64,000 bases of DNA from Histomonas meleagridis (Eukaryota > Parabasalia > Tritrichomonadida > Dientamoebidae). Positions 62,969-64,000 of the stretch are shown here, one piece after another. Numbering within the stretch: the stretch's first letter is position 1; the number at the start of each line of letters is the position of its first letter. The position numbers and the translations under genes are program-made. The notes beneath the pieces are model-generated. The model was not told the DNA's origin. It was given only the letters and a program-made list of their open reading frames with translations, and did not search any database. The stretch spans positions 2,294,001 to 2,358,000 of the forward strand of contig WSYJ01000060.1 in the NCBI GenBank assembly GCA_020186115.1, written 5' to 3'.

Positions 62969-63065
62969 TCCTTATGAGGGAAACCGTGGAATTTGAAAAT
63001 TTTATCGTAAAATGACATTTATTGAATGCTTTTTTCAATTTTTGTGGGCTTGAACCACCCCAACT

Positions 63066-63087
63066 TTAACGTATTGTGTCATTTTGG
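63066..63087 (+). promoter_or_regulatory. TTAACG plus initiator-like TCATTTT before AMMECR1
   Basis: TTAACG at 63066-63071 is followed by TCATTTTGG at 63079-63087, directly before the ATG. TCA followed by pyrimidine-rich sequence within about 20 bp of the ATG fits the trichomonad initiator element. The pair is shared with the divergent Rho-like gene. Confidence 0.45.
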
Positions 63088-63666
63088 ATGGAAGCAACAA
63101 AAGAACTTTGTTATCTTTGCTGTGAAGCACTCGAAAATAAAGTTAAAAATGTGAATAACAATAAAATCTTAAATCTTATGGACCCAAATGAATCAAGGCA
63201 TTGTCCAATGTTCGTAACATGGAAAAAAGCAAATGGAGATCTCCGTGGATGCATAGGATGTTTTGGTGATTTGCCATTGGTTAAAGGATTATGCGATTAT
63301 GCTGTTATTGCAGGTACAAAAGATCATCGTTTTAAGCCAATAACCGAGGAAGAATTACCTAACTTGAAGTGCGCAATCTCCCTCTTACATAGCTTCGAAA
63401 AAGGAAAGGATGTTTTGGATTGGGAAGTCGGAGTTCATGGAATTCGTTTATTTATTGATGGTGGATATTCAGCAACATATCTTCCTGAGGTTGCTCAAGA
63501 GCAAAACTGGACAAAGGAAGAAACACTTTCTCACCTCGCTCGTAAAGCTGGTTTCTATGGAAATTTTGATCAATCCGTAATGAAGAAAGCCAAAATTGAA
63601 AGATACCAATCATCAAAGTGTTCTGTGAGCTGGTCAGAATATGAAAACTTCGTCCAAAGCCACTAA
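63088..63666 (+). CDS. AMMECR1-domain protein
   Basis: A 192-residue protein starting MEATKELCYLCCEALENK; the frame runs on upstream to a GTG, but the ATG is used. The AMMECR1 signature is seen in FVTWKKANGDLRGCIGCFGD (the family's LRGCIG motif), then DHRFKPITEEELPNLKCAIS and SLLHSFEKG. WEVGVHGIRLFIDGGYSATY and LPEVAQEQNW complete the fold. Length is as in the family (about 190-200). AMMECR1 proteins occur from archaea to humans; their biochemical role is not settled. Promoter shared with the Rho-like gene. Confidence 0.92.
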   Translation: MEATKELCYLCCEALENKVKNVNNNKILNLMDPNESRHCPMFVTWKKANGDLRGCIGCFGDLPLVKGLCDYAVIAGTKDHRFKPITEEELPNLKCAISLLHSFEKGKDVLDWEVGVHGIRLFIDGGYSATYLPEVAQEQNWTKEETLSHLARKAGFYGNFDQSVMKKAKIERYQSSKCSVSWSEYENFVQSH

Positions 63667-63867
63667 TTCAGAATGTAAACGCTTTGCCTTCTCTTTTTAC
63701 TTTTAATTTTATGTATTGTAAATTAATTTACAGAATTCATATGAAAAGAAATTGAAATCTTAAAATGTTAAAAACGATTTTCAATCATTACATAGAATAA
63801 AATATATTTTCTATTAAGACTTAATTAAAATGTTAAATAACAAAAATTATTTAGAACTGTTTATTGG

Positions 63868-64000
63868 TTACAGCTCGTCGACTATTTCCTTGTTTAAGTA
63901 TTGCTTCATTTCTTCTCTGAACTGTTTAAGTATTGTTAATTCATTTCCTTTATATTTCAGCACATTTCCATTGAACGTGAATCTGATGTAATCCACTTCT
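63868..64000 (-). CDS. C-terminal end of a gene continuing past the window
   Basis: On the minus strand, EVDYIRFTFNGNVLKYKGNE and then LTILKQFREEMKQYLNKEIV, DEL end at TAA 63868-63870. Only the last 43 residues are in the window. The segment looks like a small alpha/beta C-terminal domain with a helical end. Family unknown. Its 3' end converges with AMMECR1. Confidence 0.5.
   Translation of the reverse strand, partial: EVDYIRFTFNGNVLKYKGNELTILKQFREEMKQYLNKEIVDEL

Overview
The window looks like nuclear DNA of a parabasalid (trichomonad) protist, probably Tritrichomonas-like. Seen directly: very AT-rich intergenic DNA, compact mostly single-exon genes, and one intron with trichomonad-type signals (GTATGT at the 5' end, ACTAACACATAG at the 3' end) inside a protein kinase gene. 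Also seen: many DUF3447/ankyrin loci, a BspA-like surface protein, and a ribosomal protein S27a fused to a divergent ubiquitin-like domain. The species assignment is inference.

Housekeeping genes are scattered through the window: AP-1 gamma-adaptin (3.2-5.5 kb), centrin (11.8-12.3), TOR kinase (15.0-21.5), a polytopic membrane protein (21.7-23.5), a membrane-anchored papain-family protease (24.4-26.1), a C2/proline-rich protein (26.5-27.3), Rab (28.8), RPB10 (29.6) and PC4/SUB1 (30.2). Then come an equilibrative nucleoside transporter (34.9), UBL-S27a (36.9), a SUN-domain protein (38.3), an SGT-type TPR co-chaperone (43.5), a Rim15/IRE-type AGC kinase with an intron (46.4-48.8), two LRR proteins (49.2, 51.1), a tandem-PHD protein (60.0), a divergent Rho GTPase (62.4) and AMMECR1 (63.1). 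They do not form operons. Several sit head to head and share short promoters, and a TTAACG/CGTTAA hexamer recurs close upstream of many start codons.

The most unusual component is a family of seven DUF3447-ankyrin loci (0-2.4, 6.8-9.2, 9.7-11.4, 12.6-14.6, 31.0-33.8, 39.8-43.4 and 44.6-46.1 kb) plus small relics. Each complete locus has a first ORF (unique N-terminal region, DUF3447-like region, half an ankyrin repeat) followed by 2 to 15 ankyrin units. The units recur at a strikingly constant 170 bp. Each has an intact ankyrin core of about 31 codons and a linker of about 77 nt that puts the next core out of frame, because 170 is not a multiple of 3. The last unit of each array has its own stop codon in the ankyrin frame. 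A minority of units are 150 or 153 bp and read straight through in frame. Comparing the two classes places the frame-breaking sequence in a 17-20 nt piece right after the Lys-Asp-Ile codons, where the consensus carries a 10-nt direct repeat. The linkers lack the intron signals seen in the kinase gene, and the visible GT and AG dinucleotides would not restore frame. Two of the loci (32.6-33.8 and 45.0-46.1 kb) have a clean ATG and an uninterrupted first ORF; others carry a nonsense codon, a 16-bp duplication, a small deletion or no ATG. Whether the arrays are read by unusual RNA processing, recoding or recombination, or are simply decaying, cannot be settled from sequence.

Two related surface-protein loci (52.3-53.9, broken; 56.7-58.6, intact) and a contiguous ankyrin gene without linkers (54.8-56.0, broken at its 5' end) make up the other accessory region.
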